Part shown: piece after piece, positions 23,118 to 31,664 of the stretch
Layout: each line of letters starts with the position of its first letter
Numbering within the stretch: the first letter of the stretch is position 1
Origin: Phycisphaerae bacterium
GTDB taxonomy: Bacteria > Planctomycetota > Phycisphaerae > Phycisphaerales > SM1A02
DNA: 47,425 nt
Direction: 5' to 3'
Assembly: GCA_002702575.1 (NCBI GenBank)
Contig: PAAJ01000018.1
Coordinates: 141,854 to 189,278 of the forward strand
Notes under the pieces: model-generated
Database searches by the model: none
What the model saw: the letters and a program-made list of their open reading frames with translations, nothing else
Told to the model about the DNA's origin: nothing
Program-made: the position numbers and the translations under genes

Positions 23118-25955
23118 ATGTCCGAGACCAAGACCAACTGGAAGAAGACGCTCAACCTGCCCAAGACTTCCTTCCCGATGAGGGCCAATCTCGCTCAGAA
23201 CGAGGCGGCAACAGTCAAGCGATGGGGGCAGGACTCGTTGTACGAGCAGGTGACCAATGCCCGTGAAGGCTGCGAAGAGTTCGTCTTTCATGACGGACCC
23301 CCATACGCCAATGGCTCCATTCATGTCGGTCATCTTCTGAACAAGGTGCTCAAGGACATCATCGTTCGATCGCGTCTTGTTGCCGGAAAGCAATGCAAGT
23401 TCATTCCCGGCTGGGACTGCCATGGTCTTCCGATCGAACACAAGGTGATGACGGAACTGGTCGAGTCAGGCAAGATCGAGAAGTTGAACAGCCTCGACGA
23501 AAGTACTCGTCGAATGGCGATTCGCAAGGCCTGTCGACAGGATGCCGAGAAGTACATCAAGCTCCAGAAAGGTCAGATGCAACGCCTCCTGACCTTGGCG
23601 GACTATGACGATCCCTATCTCACGATGAATCCGCGGTATGAACAGCGTGTCGTCGAGACGTTTGCAGATCTCGTGGCTCAGGGCATCGTGTTCCGCCAGC
23701 TCAAGCCTGTTCACTGGTCCATTGCCAATGAAACGGCCCTTGCCGAGGCTGAACTCGAATACGAGGACCGCACGGATCCCTCTGTGTATGTCGATTTCGA
23801 GGCCTGTGATTCCTCGGCCGTTGCGGCCGCTTTCGGGATCGAGCTCGATCAGACACCTTCCTTCATGATCTGGACAACGACGCCGTGGACACTTCCCGCC
23901 AATCTGGCCATCGCAGTTCATGACAGACTGTCCTATGTCCTCATTCGTCTGGATGGTGCCCTGACCATCGTCGCGGAGGATCGAGTCGATGCGGTGGTCG
24001 CGGTCGGTGGTTCCGAAGCGATTGAGAAACTGGGTGTCTGCAAGGGCAGTGAACTCGTGGGGCTGCGCTATCAGCATCCCTTCTGTGATCGCACCGGTTC
24101 GATCGTTTCCGCCGAGTATGTGACGTTGGAAGACGGTACGGGTCTGGTCCATACCGCGCCTGGTCATGGTGTTGAAGACTACGGAACCGGCCTGCGGGAG
24201 GGCATGGAGATCTACTGTCCTGTCAGAGGAGACGGCACCTATGACGATTCCGTTCCGGACTGGCTTCAGGGATGTTCAGTCTGGGAAGCCAACCCCATGG
24301 TCGTCGATCGCCTGAAGTCATCCGGCCACCTGCATGCCTATCAGGACATCGTCCACTCATATCCACTTGATGGGCGTTCCAAGACCCCCGTCATCTTCAG
24401 GGCTACCGAACAGTGGTTCATCGGGGTGGACCGTCCGCTTCGCGATGGTGGCAGAACCTTGCGAGACATGGCCATGGATGCCACCGCAGAGTCCGTCGAT
24501 TTCGTACCCGAATGGGGGCGGAATCGAATGCGAGGCATGCTGGAATCCCGGCCGGACTGGTGCATTTCGCGACAGCGGGCCTGGGGGCTTCCCATCCCGG
24601 CGTTCGCGATGCCTGATGGCGGTGTTTTCATGACGACCGCCAGTGTCCGAGCGGTTGCCGAAACGTTCGGGGCTCGAGGAAGTGATGCCTGGTTCAACGA
24701 GACGCCTTCGGAGTTGTTGGCGAACTATGACGTCGATGGCGATCCCGATGCGCCAGCAGATCTTGATCTTTCCAAGCTCGAGAAGATGCACGACATCTTC
24801 GATGTGTGGTTTGAATCAGGCAGCTCCTGGAACGCGGTCATGCGTGCCAGAGGACTGGGGTGCCCCGTGGATCTCTACTCGGAGGGTTCCGATCAGCACA
24901 GAGGCTGGTTCCAGCTCTCCCTGCTTCCGGGACTTGGCGTGACCGGCGAGCCACCGTTCAAGCGCATCCTGACCCATGGCTTCATGGTGGATCGAAATGG
25001 CCGGAAGATGAGCAAGTCCGGCGGCAATGCCTTGAATGTCGATGATCTTCTCAAGGATGTCGGGGCTGATGTCTGTCGATGGTGGGTCAGTGGACTGGCC
25101 TTTGAAAACGACATTCGTGTCGATCTCGAACTGTTCCATCTGGCGGGGGAATCCTATCGGAAGGTCCGGAACACGATTCGCTTCCTGCTGAGCAACCTCA
25201 ATGATCTCGAGGCATCCTCCGAGGACATCGCGGCAACGTGGTCCAAGGCGCCGCCTCGATCGCTCGATGCATGGGTTCTGTCACAAGCTGCTGATCTGCA
25301 GCTTGAAGTGATGCAGGCGTATGAACGTCTGGAGTTCCGCAAGGCCCATCTGGCGATCTTCGATTTCTGCAATGACACCCTGTCCGCGATCTACTGTGTC
25401 GCGGTCAAGGATCGGCTGTACTGCGATCGGGGCGACAGCGAACGACGCCGATTGTCCCAGGCCACGCTTCATCGACTGGCCGAGATGCTCTGCAGGCTGA
25501 CGGCACCGATTCTTGCTCATACGGCCGACGAGGCCTGGCGAGCTCTGCACGGTGAGGATGCCTGTGTTCATCTGGAGTCGATCCAGCCACTTCAAATCGA
25601 AGTCGACGCTCACTGGCCAAAGGTCCTCGAAGCTCGTGAGGCGATCCTCAAGGCGCTTGAGGAGGTCCGTGAGGCCAACGAGAAGGGCGTCGAGAAATCA
25701 CTGGATGCGGGTATTGTGATGCCCGATCCAGATGGACGATTGGAACCGTTCGCCGAGGCCCTTGAATCAATGTGCGAGGTGTCCCGGTTGAGCTTCACTC
25801 AAGACAGCGATCAGATCAAGGTCGAGGATCTGCGGTCCGAACCAGTGTGTGAGCGTTCGTGGCGACGTGATCGGACCGTGGCGGTGCGAGAGAACGGATC
25901 GATGCTGAGTGATCGTGACTGGGAGGCCGTTCAGGCTGCCGGGGCATCCGATTGA
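23118..25955 (+). CDS. ileS: Isoleucine--tRNA ligase
   Basis: IleRS charges tRNA-Ile and edits misactivated valine. The HIGH-like motif is HVGH in GSIHVGHLLNKV, KMSKS is exact, and the editing domain has WTTTPWTLPANLAI. The length of 945 residues is normal for the bacterial type. The C-terminal zinc ribbon is degenerate: where bacterial IleRS has CxRC and LCxRC, this protein has Cys911, Ser914, Ser931 and Asp934, so only one of four ligands remains. I chose the ATG at 23118, behind AGGTGA. An in-frame ATG at 23094 would add eight residues. The gene is single, preceded by a 280-nt leader region with a hairpin and followed by a strong stem-loop. Confidence 0.97.
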   Translation: MSETKTNWKKTLNLPKTSFPMRANLAQNEAATVKRWGQDSLYEQVTNAREGCEEFVFHDGPPYANGSIHVGHLLNKVLKDIIVRSRLVAGKQCKFIPGWDCHGLPIEHKVMTELVESGKIEKLNSLDESTRRMAIRKACRQDAEKYIKLQKGQMQRLLTLADYDDPYLTMNPRYEQRVVETFADLVAQGIVFRQLKPVHWSIANETALAEAELEYEDRTDPSVYVDFEACDSSAVAAAFGIELDQTPSFMIWTTTPWTLPANLAIAVHDRLSYVLIRLDGALTIVAEDRVDAVVAVGGSEAIEKLGVCKGSELVGLRYQHPFCDRTGSIVSAEYVTLEDGTGLVHTAPGHGVEDYGTGLREGMEIYCPVRGDGTYDDSVPDWLQGCSVWEANPMVVDRLKSSGHLHAYQDIVHSYPLDGRSKTPVIFRATEQWFIGVDRPLRDGGRTLRDMAMDATAESVDFVPEWGRNRMRGMLESRPDWCISRQRAWGLPIPAFAMPDGGVFMTTASVRAVAETFGARGSDAWFNETPSELLANYDVDGDPDAPADLDLSKLEKMHDIFDVWFESGSSWNAVMRARGLGCPVDLYSEGSDQHRGWFQLSLLPGLGVTGEPPFKRILTHGFMVDRNGRKMSKSGGNALNVDDLLKDVGADVCRWWVSGLAFENDIRVDLELFHLAGESYRKVRNTIRFLLSNLNDLEASSEDIAATWSKAPPRSLDAWVLSQAADLQLEVMQAYERLEFRKAHLAIFDFCNDTLSAIYCVAVKDRLYCDRGDSERRRLSQATLHRLAEMLCRLTAPILAHTADEAWRALHGEDACVHLESIQPLQIEVDAHWPKVLEAREAILKALEEVREANEKGVEKSLDAGIVMPDPDGRLEPFAEALESMCEVSRLSFTQDSDQIKVEDLRSEPVCERSWRRDRTVAVRENGSMLSDRDWEAVQAAGASD

Positions 25956-25968
25956 CGCCACGGCCATC

Positions 25969-25992
25969 CCCCACCGGAGCCCTCTGGTGGGG
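25969..25992 (+). terminator. Stem-loop after ileS
   Basis: CCCCACCGGA, the loop GCCC and TCTGGTGGGG form a 10-bp stem (one G-T pair), starting 14 nt after the ileS stop. There is no U-tract, so termination is inferred from its position. The rest of the interval to 26200 shows nothing I can assign. Confidence 0.6.
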
Positions 25993-26200
25993 AATGACCG
26001 TGACAAACCACGTCCTGTCCGACCCCAAGAGCCTGTTCGTGTTGGAACAGTTGTCAGGGTCTACAAGGGATGCGTTGACCAAGCCTCGATCTCACAGATG
26101 TCCGCTGTTTTCTTTCGAAGATTCAGGGCTGCATGTGACAGATCTCGGTTTGTGTTGCAGACAACCGATCGAAGGGGGCTTGTGAACGTGGTGTGGGAGG

Positions 26201-26560
26201 TCAGCTGACCTTGCTGCCTGGATCGCAGGGGTTGTCGACTCTCAACACATTGACGGAATCACCGCTGCTGCAGGCCAGGATCATGCCCTCGCTCTTCTCA
26301 CCACGGATCACCCGGGGCTCGAGATTCGCCACGATGACGACCTGGGTTCCCACGAGGGCTTCGGGGTCGTACCAGGCCTTGATGCCAGCACAGACCTGAC
26401 GTCCATCCGGGGTGCCGTCATCCAGCTGGATCTTCAAGAGGCGATCGGCGTCCGGATGGGCTTCTGCAGCGGTGATGGTCGCTACGCGAAGATCCATCTG
26501 GGTGAACGTATCGAACGGGATCGTCGGCTGCTTTTCAGGAGTCGCGGCGGTATCGCTCAT
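26201..26560 (-). CDS. Stand-alone tRNA-binding domain protein (MetG C-terminal / CsaA-like)
   Basis: The 119-residue protein is an isolated OB-fold of the tRNA-binding (EMAP-II/Trbp111) family. The core reads MDLRVATITAAEAHPDADRL, then LDDGT, CAGI and VIVANLEPRVIRGEKSEGMILA. This is the same domain found fused to the C-terminus of dimeric MetRS, and as free Trbp111 or CsaA in other bacteria. It probably helps tRNA binding or acts as a dimeric chaperone, but the partner is not visible in the window. The N-terminal about 12 residues are Pro/Glu/Thr-rich and not part of the fold. It lies 27 nt downstream of the PpiD-like gene and probably shares its transcript. Confidence 0.85.
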   Translation of the reverse strand: MSDTAATPEKQPTIPFDTFTQMDLRVATITAAEAHPDADRLLKIQLDDGTPDGRQVCAGIKAWYDPEALVGTQVVIVANLEPRVIRGEKSEGMILACSSGDSVNVLRVDNPCDPGSKVS

Positions 26561-26587
26561 GGCGTCTGGCTCTTCTTCCGAAGGAAT

Positions 26588-28483
26588 TCAGTTGGTCGCG
26601 GTGGCCTGGGCATCCTCGGGGACATCCGTGGCATTCATATTGTCCGCCTCGTCGTTGCCGGCGAACTTGAAGTCGTGTCGTTCCATCAGCGACTCCCCGG
26701 AGAAGGTGTCCTGAAGGGGAGTCATGTCACCGCCGAACTCCTCGTTCAGCAGCAGCATCGGAATGACGTTCTGTACGGCCAACTGCTGGAACGCGTCCCG
26801 GTCGAGTGAGCGGCGATCAATGAGTCGCACGGCCACCAATGCCAGGTTCTGTTCGGATGGCAGGATCATCACCCGGTCGGATTCCTCCAGGTCGTTGATG
26901 GAGGTCCCCAGTTCGAACTCGGAGGTCTCCGCCAGGATGGCTTCGATGACGGCCTGGTCCTCGTTGGGCAAACCAGGAAGAATGGCCGGGGTCGGTTGTG
27001 GGTTCAGTCCCTGCTGGACGTAGAACGCCACCGTGCCGGGCTGATACTTCTGGAAACTTCTGCTGGTCGGCGCTTCCACGTCCCACTGCTCCGAGAGCGT
27101 GTCCATGCCATCCGTCTCAGTGGACTGTTCGATGGTGTCCAGCTGTGCGAGCAATTGTTCGTAGTGGGCCAGCCTCTGAAGATCCTTCACGACTTCCTCG
27201 CGACTCTCATCAAGACTCTTGGGTGGCCTGGCTGCATCCGCCTCTGTGATCCGGAACAGATAGAGATTGCCATCGGTATCGCTGAGGATCGGCCCCGCGA
27301 CATGCGCCTGGATCGGATACAGGCCCTCGCCATTCAGTTCTCTTGTCTGCGTGAGCAGTTGCGGAAGACCGATGGGCAGTCGGCTGAACTTGTCTGAACG
27401 TGCACGACCGATTCCCTCAAGCTCGATAAGGTCATCCACTTCGATCATGGCGTCACCCGAGTTGGAGACCGGTTCAAGAGACAGGTCATACTCGGACTGC
27501 AACATGTTCCGGACATCCTCAAAGGCAACCTGACGGTCTGACCAGTCATCTGGAAGGATGAGGTAGCCACCGGATTCGTCGAATCCTCGACGAGGGAGTC
27601 GAAGCTTGTCGTTGATCGATCGTGAGATATCGTCGACCTGTGAGCTGCGAAGATCCGCCAGCATCGCATTTCGAACCGAATCCGGGATGTCATCGGTCGT
27701 ATCGAATCCAGGGAAACGGGATTCGTTTCGACGCCAGTACTTCATCAGCTCACGGTCGCTCATCGCATCGGAGTTCCGGAGGGACTCGTCGATCGAGTCA
27801 CTTGGAATCGTCAGCCATTCGAGGCTGAGTCGGTCCGGAAGGCGATAGCCGAAGCCATGCTTGCCTTCGCCGGGTTCGACGTCGCGATAGGTTTCAAACT
27901 GATTCTGGATGGCCTGCTCGTCAGGCATGGCGCCGTCATCGGGCTGATCAGCCTTCATGGTCACGATCTGGGCATCGGCAGCGTCGAAGAGACGGCGGCC
28001 TTCTCCCTTCAGTCGTCGATCGGAGTACTGGCCCGCATTGACCATGTGCACCAGATACCGATAGATGCCGGCACGGTTCGTCAACGCCTGTCGAACAGTC
28101 GCTGGAGGAAAACCGGAGTTCCGAGAGATGGTGAGCAGTTCCTGGTCAGAGATGCCAGCCGTGACGGTGCCACCGATCATGCCGGCTTCACTCGCCTCGT
28201 GGACCAGCAGGAAATACTGCTGTGGCGTCTCGATGCGTCCAATCAGCGGCAGTGGGGGCAGGCCCGCCTGGAACTTGTCGATGAATTGGAGCTCGTTGCG
28301 GACTTCATTCCAGTCCTGAGCGGTGATCTTGGTGTCGTTGCGGCCAAGGGTCGCCACCAGAGTGGTGCCTGCTCCGAACCTGGAGACCAGGTCAGGAATC
28401 TGAGGCATCAGGAACACGATCATCAGGCCGGTTCCGAAGACGGCCAGAAGGAGTTTGCTGTACTTCCGCAGAAGCCTATTCAT
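26588..28483 (-). CDS. Membrane-anchored SurA_N/PpiD-like protein
   Basis: The 631-residue product has one N-terminal membrane segment (about residues 11-30, after the basic MNRLLRKYSK), so most of it faces the periplasm, as in PpiD. Residues about 40-200 resemble the SurA_N helical chaperone module. The middle (about 230-450) has several paired helices and strands, but I do not see a clear parvulin (PPIase) motif. The C-terminus (about 450-620) is Asp/Glu-rich. It is therefore best described as a periplasmic chaperone-like protein of the PpiD type, probably without isomerase activity. I chose the ATG at 28483, preceded by GGAAAG, over an in-frame TTG at 28489. It lies just downstream of rpsD. 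Confidence 0.62.
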   Translation of the reverse strand: MNRLLRKYSKLLLAVFGTGLMIVFLMPQIPDLVSRFGAGTTLVATLGRNDTKITAQDWNEVRNELQFIDKFQAGLPPLPLIGRIETPQQYFLLVHEASEAGMIGGTVTAGISDQELLTISRNSGFPPATVRQALTNRAGIYRYLVHMVNAGQYSDRRLKGEGRRLFDAADAQIVTMKADQPDDGAMPDEQAIQNQFETYRDVEPGEGKHGFGYRLPDRLSLEWLTIPSDSIDESLRNSDAMSDRELMKYWRRNESRFPGFDTTDDIPDSVRNAMLADLRSSQVDDISRSINDKLRLPRRGFDESGGYLILPDDWSDRQVAFEDVRNMLQSEYDLSLEPVSNSGDAMIEVDDLIELEGIGRARSDKFSRLPIGLPQLLTQTRELNGEGLYPIQAHVAGPILSDTDGNLYLFRITEADAARPPKSLDESREEVVKDLQRLAHYEQLLAQLDTIEQSTETDGMDTLSEQWDVEAPTSRSFQKYQPGTVAFYVQQGLNPQPTPAILPGLPNEDQAVIEAILAETSEFELGTSINDLEESDRVMILPSEQNLALVAVRLIDRRSLDRDAFQQLAVQNVIPMLLLNEEFGGDMTPLQDTFSGESLMERHDFKFAGNDEADNMNATDVPEDAQATATN

Positions 28484-28546
28484 GGTCAACTTTCCGGGCT
28501 ACCTGCAACCAGCCCCTGCTTGAGGGTGTGGTCCACCCCGGATTTA

Positions 28547-29146
28547 TCAACGATAGAATTCGACGATCAGGTTCGTATTGACCTCGAATGGAATCTGGTC
28601 TGCATTCGGTGTGCTGGTGACCGTTGCCTTCAATTCAGATGGATTCATGTCAATCCAGTCGGCGACGATATGTCCGGCGAGGGACTCCATGTTCTCACGA
28701 ACCAGCTTGTGGATGCTTTCCTTGAGCGTGATCACGTCACCAGGCTTGATGGCGATGGATGGGCGATCGGCCTTCTTGCCGTTGACCAGCACGTGTCCGT
28801 GCGAAACGATCTGTCGAGCGGCCCAGATCGTCCGGCCGAATCCGGCGCGGCGAACGATGTTGTCGAGTCTTGACTCCAGCAACTGGAGCAGCACTTCACC
28901 CGTGTTGCCTTTCCGACGGCTCGCCTCGTTGACGTAGCGACGGAACTGCTTCTCGAGAATGTTGTAGTGGTAGCGGAGCTTCTGTTTCTCCGTGAGACGA
29001 ATGCCATAGTCCTTGGGACGACGACCTCGATAGCCATGCATGCCGGGGGCGTTCAACTGGCGACGCGCCGTATGCTTCGGGATATCCGCGATCGGGACAC
29101 CGACTCTTCGAGACAGCTTCAGTTTCGGTCCGAGATAACGCGCCAT
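28547..29146 (-). CDS. rpsD: 30S ribosomal protein S4
   Basis: S4 nucleates 16S 5'-domain folding and in many bacteria also represses its own operon. The start at 29146 gives MARYLGPKLKLSRRVGVP, the normal S4 N-terminus without the zinc-binding cysteines. The S4 RNA-binding domain follows with SRLDNIVRRAGF and ARQIVSHGHVLVNGK. The length of 199 residues is typical. AGGAG lies upstream. The frame is open further upstream, but the added residues have no S4 similarity. It is not in the alpha operon here (no rpsM, rpsK or rpoA): it stands between purF and the PpiD-like gene. Confidence 0.97.
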   Translation of the reverse strand: MARYLGPKLKLSRRVGVPIADIPKHTARRQLNAPGMHGYRGRRPKDYGIRLTEKQKLRYHYNILEKQFRRYVNEASRRKGNTGEVLLQLLESRLDNIVRRAGFGRTIWAARQIVSHGHVLVNGKKADRPSIAIKPGDVITLKESIHKLVRENMESLAGHIVADWIDMNPSELKATVTSTPNADQIPFEVNTNLIVEFYR

Positions 29147-29177
29147 TCGGCGACTCCTGACTACAACCACGAGATGA

Positions 29178-29193
29178 GGCCCTTCACAGGGCC
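29178..29193 (-). promoter_or_regulatory. Small perfect hairpin in the rpsD leader
   Basis: GGCCCT, a tetraloop and AGGGCC form a perfect 6-bp stem 32 nt upstream of the rpsD start. Ribosomal protein leaders often hold such elements for autoregulation. Nothing here matches the known S4 pseudoknot, so the role is a guess. Confidence 0.25.
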
Positions 29194-29328
29194 GAAATCC
29201 ACGCCACAGTGGTTTTTCGAAACCGGGTGGCAAGCCGAATAGTGGACCAGAAATCATCATCCCGGTCAAGGCTTTGATTGCCGAGTCGGCCTTCAGAGGG
29301 TCCGGATAACGGTCTGAAGTGCCTTGAT

Positions 29329-31245
29329 TCAGTAGGCACGCTGATCCAGGCCCCTTCTCCAGTTGAGATAGGCCCTGTTGAGCACCCGCAGCCCGCCTGG
29401 CGTCGGGAAATCCCCGGTGAAATACCAGTCGCCCCGGAAGGCGGGCATGGCTTTTCGAAGTCCTTCGATGGACTGGTACACCACGTCCAGTTGACCGGTC
29501 CAGTCACTGTCCTTGGGTCGGACCAGTTCGGCGATCTTCGATTCGATCTGTTCCTGGGAGAACGGTGCATACAGCCTGGAGACATGATTCTTCATGCGTT
29601 CGGGAGGGAGGTCCGCCTGGGCTTCGCAATCGGCTTCGATCTCCTCCAGAAGATCCTGCTGGCCAGTTTCCTCGACGAGGGCCACCGCGGCCTGAAAGGC
29701 GATGAACCGGTCGAGCTGGCTCATGTCGATCCCGTAGCAGTCCGGATAGCAGATGGGTGGTGCTGAACTGACGATGATGATCCGTGCAGGATTCAAGCGA
29801 CCGAGAATCGTGATGATGGATTCCCGCAGTGTTGTTCCACGAACGATGGAATCATCGATCATGACGAGCGTGTCTTCCGGTGTGACGATATCCCTGACGA
29901 TGTCGTAGATATGCATCACAAGGTCCCGTCGCGCCGCGTCATGCGTGATGAAGGTCCGAAGACGCTGGTCCTTGTGTGCGACCCGCTCGGCTCGAACTTG
30001 TCGCATCTGCAGTTCCTGCAGTTCTTCGCGTTGTGCCGTGCCTTGCTGGATGTGTTCCCACACTTCATCGATCTGCCTTGCGCGAATGAGGCGTTGGGCT
30101 TCCTGGACCAGACCCAGGTACGACGTCTCGGCCGTATTCGGCACGAAGCTGAACACCGCGGATTTCACGTCCCAGTCGATCATGTCCAGAACGCGTCCAG
30201 CCAGGTGCTTCCCGAGCTGCTTGCGTTCCCGATAGATGTCAGGATCGTTGCCGCGACTGAAGTAGATCCGCTCGAAGGTGCACTGTCGCTCCGGCATCGG
30301 ATCGGTGAATCGCTCGATCGTGAGTGTGCCGTTCTTCTTCATCACCAGAACGTGACCGGGTGGAACCTGATGGACGTCATCCGGCGAGATGTTGAAGACG
30401 GTGGACAGCGGTGGGCGTTCGGAGGCAACCGCGAAGACCTCGTCGGTTTCGATCCAGAATCCCGGTCGAATCCCGGAGGGATCCCTGCAGACGAAGACGT
30501 CGCCGTTGCCCAGAAGACCACTGAAGAGGTAGCCGCCGTCCCAGCCCTCGGAAGCACGTTGAAGCACTCGTACGAGGTCGATGTCCTGTGAGATGGCATC
30601 GGCAAGGTCGCGTCCCTCGAGACCGAGAAAGGAACCCGGTCCCATGGCGTTTCTCAACTGGCGATGTTCGAGATCGAGGAAATAACCCAGACGTTCGAGG
30701 ATGACCTGGGTATCCGAGTCTCCGACGGGATGCAGTCCGTACTCGACCAGCTGTTCGAACAGCTGATGGGAATTGGTCATGTTGAAGTTGCCGGCAACAG
30801 CCAGATTGCGACTGGCGGTGTTGTCCTTGCGCAGAAGCGGGTGGCAGTTGGCGACGCCTCGGCCGGAATGTGTTCCGTACCTCAGGTGTCCCATGTACAC
30901 CTCGCCCAGGAATTCACAACGCGACTTCAGCTGGCTTTCGTTTTCCCAGTCCAGCGGCGTCCGTCTGAGAACTTCAAGATCCCGCGTGGCAGAATCGAAG
31001 ATTCGTTCGAGTGCATTTCGCTTGGTGGTTCTCAATCGACGGAAGAACGATTCGCCTGGAGGCATGTCGAACTTGACCGTTGCGATTCCGGCCCCGTCCT
31101 GACCTCGATTGCGTTGCTTCTCCATCAGAAGGTGAAGTCGACGCAGGCCCCATGCGGCGTCACCAAAGCGCTCGTTGATCACGTGGAGGGGCTGTTTGAG
31201 CCGCACCATTGCCAAACCACATTCATGACCAATCGGGTCGCTCAC
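29329..31245 (-). CDS. purF: Amidophosphoribosyltransferase (PurF), long type
   Basis: PurF makes phosphoribosylamine from PRPP and glutamine, the first step of purine synthesis. The Ntn glutaminase domain has HECGLA, with the catalytic Cys at position 9 of the chosen start, so an 8-residue propeptide must be removed. MEKQRNRGQDGAG and YMGHLRYGT follow. The PRPP loop is VMIDDSIVRGTT. At 638 residues with an extra helical insert (about residues 400-440), this is the long form typical of Bacteroidetes and PVC bacteria rather than the 500-residue enteric form. I chose the GTG at 31245, since family members start just before this 'SDPIxHEC' sequence. An upstream GTG at 31323 would overlap the divergent gene. 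Confidence 0.9.
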   Translation of the reverse strand: MSDPIGHECGLAMVRLKQPLHVINERFGDAAWGLRRLHLLMEKQRNRGQDGAGIATVKFDMPPGESFFRRLRTTKRNALERIFDSATRDLEVLRRTPLDWENESQLKSRCEFLGEVYMGHLRYGTHSGRGVANCHPLLRKDNTASRNLAVAGNFNMTNSHQLFEQLVEYGLHPVGDSDTQVILERLGYFLDLEHRQLRNAMGPGSFLGLEGRDLADAISQDIDLVRVLQRASEGWDGGYLFSGLLGNGDVFVCRDPSGIRPGFWIETDEVFAVASERPPLSTVFNISPDDVHQVPPGHVLVMKKNGTLTIERFTDPMPERQCTFERIYFSRGNDPDIYRERKQLGKHLAGRVLDMIDWDVKSAVFSFVPNTAETSYLGLVQEAQRLIRARQIDEVWEHIQQGTAQREELQELQMRQVRAERVAHKDQRLRTFITHDAARRDLVMHIYDIVRDIVTPEDTLVMIDDSIVRGTTLRESIITILGRLNPARIIIVSSAPPICYPDCYGIDMSQLDRFIAFQAAVALVEETGQQDLLEEIEADCEAQADLPPERMKNHVSRLYAPFSQEQIESKIAELVRPKDSDWTGQLDVVYQSIEGLRKAMPAFRGDWYFTGDFPTPGGLRVLNRAYLNWRRGLDQRAY

Positions 31246-31304
31246 AGAGCGGCAAGAGTACACGCGGCGGTCGACCTCGGCCAGCGGCGATAGGCTGTAG
31301 GGAT

Positions 31305-31652
31305 ATGAATGAGTCCGACGCACTCAGGAATCTGATCGAGGCCGCTTCGGCCTGCTGGGATGAAATCGCAGCTTTCGCCTGGAAGTCGTACCAGCTCTCG
31401 GGGCGAGGGGCGGTTTTGGTGCTGGCAGGGGATCTCCATTCCGCCGCTGAGCGTCAGCCTGGTGTTCCACTGACCATGAACTATTTCGCCCAGGAGGATG
31501 TGCCTGCCGGGGATGATTTTCGATCCCTGATGGGGACGTACGAACCACAGACCCAGGTCATGCTCATGATCGGGGATCAGGAACAGGGGGAGCAGGTGCT
31601 CGTCCTGGAAGCAACCGATGGACAGCGTGCCAGGCCTGATTCATTCAGTTGA
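31305..31652 (+). CDS. Small hypothetical protein
   Basis: The 115-residue product is not recognised. It is acidic and likely cytoplasmic: an N-terminal amphipathic helix with LIEAASACWDEIAAFAWKSY, then several short strands (GAVLVLAGDL, TQVMLMIGDQ, QVLVLEATDG). No signal peptide or membrane segment is seen. The ATG at 31305 is preceded by TAGGGAT, and the frame extends upstream only into the divergent purF region. It is divergent from purF and convergent with ahcY (12 nt between the stops). The two-strand pattern with a conserved-looking WKSYQ block suggests a real gene, but the evidence is coding-potential only. Confidence 0.5.
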   Translation: MNESDALRNLIEAASACWDEIAAFAWKSYQLSGRGAVLVLAGDLHSAAERQPGVPLTMNYFAQEDVPAGDDFRSLMGTYEPQTQVMLMIGDQEQGEQVLVLEATDGQRARPDSFS

Positions 31653-31664
31653 GGCTCGCCACGA

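Noticed and set aside
25993-26200. tRNA or small RNA in the gap between ileS and the tRNA-binding gene
   Set aside because: I could not fold a cloverleaf or find T-loop and acceptor motifs on either strand.
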